Notes under the pieces: generated by a model
What the model was told of the DNA's origin: nothing
Seen by the model: only the letters and a program-made list of their open reading frames with translations
Databases searched by the model: none
Shown: piece by piece, positions 6,007 to 6,366 of the stretch
How positions within the stretch are numbered: position 1 is the first letter of the stretch
How the letters are laid out: every line of letters starts with the position of its first letter
Translations under genes and position numbers: made by a program
Source of the DNA: an uncultured Burkholderiaceae bacterium
GTDB lineage: Bacteria > Pseudomonadota > Gammaproteobacteria > Burkholderiales > Burkholderiaceae
Length of the DNA: 6,366 nt
Assembly (NCBI GenBank): GCA_937862845.1
Contig: CALMCK010000097.1
Span: 1 to 6,366 of the forward strand
Reading direction: 5' to 3'

Positions 6007-6018
6007 ATTTAATTAAAT
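6007..6018. repeat. 12-bp AT-only palindrome downstream of nagZ
   Basis: ATTTAATTAAAT is a perfect palindrome 9 bases beyond the nagZ stop, in the gap between nagZ and the VWA gene. AT-only palindromes of this size can arise by chance. It could contribute to a promoter region for the VWA gene, but it does not match the palindrome at 5937–5950 closely. Confidence 0.25.
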
Positions 6019-6027
6019 CCACCAACG

Positions 6028-6366
6028 TCATTTCTTTTTAAGCATGATGGCGGTCGGGTCAACACCCTTGGGCGCGTGCGGTTGATGCTCTGCAACCAGA
6101 GCCTGTGCGGCCAGATAGCGGGCGTCTTTTTGCAGCTCCGCCCAAACACTGGCCGTGCCGACTGCGCGCAATCGATTCAAGTTTTTTTGCGAAGTTTTCT
6201 GTAAATATTTTGTGGGCAAGCCCATCAACGCCGCATCCAAGTCATCAGGTCGATTGCACAGAAGCACATGATCGCAGCCCGCATCAAGCGCCGCCTGAAC
6301 GCGTTTGACCACATCAGGAATCAGCCCCGCCGCACCCGTCATCGACAAATCATCGGTGACGATTGC
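6028..6366 (-). CDS. nagZ: Beta-N-acetylhexosaminidase NagZ (glycoside hydrolase family 3), C-terminal part
   Basis: Only the last 112 codons are inside the window; the 5' part lies beyond the right edge. NagZ is a cytosolic enzyme that removes N-acetylglucosamine from GlcNAc-anhydroMurNAc-peptides during peptidoglycan recycling and can influence beta-lactamase induction in some species. The visible part starts with AIVTDDLSMTGA, the family motif carrying the catalytic nucleophile Asp, followed by the ALDAGCDHVLLCNRPDDLDAAL stretch typical of the end of the barrel. The remaining C-terminus is ordinary in length and ends in a basic IMLKKK tail. The catalytic His loop is outside the window. The stop is 107 bases before the VWA start, and no clear terminator with a T-tract lies between them. 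Confidence 0.9.
   Translation of the reverse strand, partial: AIVTDDLSMTGAAGLIPDVVKRVQAALDAGCDHVLLCNRPDDLDAALMGLPTKYLQKTSQKNLNRLRAVGTASVWAELQKDARYLAAQALVAEHQPHAPKGVDPTAIMLKKK

Overview
The window looks like a chromosomal segment of a betaproteobacterium, probably Burkholderiales-like. The main clue is the tight tlyA–metF pair at the left edge, an arrangement familiar from that group; the assignment rests on gene content and order only. Coding density is high and every gap between genes is under about 110 bases. No tRNA, rRNA, CRISPR array, insertion sequence, integrase or phage gene is visible. Most of the window reads as ordinary housekeeping DNA with a few less familiar genes.

The left half (2–2914) is on the plus strand. 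It holds the 3' end of a TlyA-type RNA methyltransferase, metF (methylenetetrahydrofolate reductase), two consecutive small exported proteins that appear to be diverged paralogues sharing a two-cysteine pattern, a strong intrinsic terminator, and rsuA (16S rRNA pseudouridine synthase). The rsuA start codon lies almost directly on the terminator T-tract, which is the most unusual regulatory arrangement here.

The right half (2997–6366) is on the minus strand and converges on rsuA. In transcription order it holds the 3' end of nagZ (peptidoglycan-recycling beta-N-acetylhexosaminidase), an exported von Willebrand factor A domain protein with a 14-bp perfect palindrome just before its Shine-Dalgarno, a hairpin terminator, a group A FAD-dependent monooxygenase, and a YbgC/4HBT-type acyl-CoA thioesterase directly behind the monooxygenase, probably in the same operon.

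Functional links are loose. tlyA–metF and monooxygenase–thioesterase look co-transcribed, and the two small exported proteins look like one unit. No new multi-gene defence or mobile system can be supported. The candidates for something undescribed are the exported two-cysteine protein pair and the terminator/start-codon overlap at rsuA.
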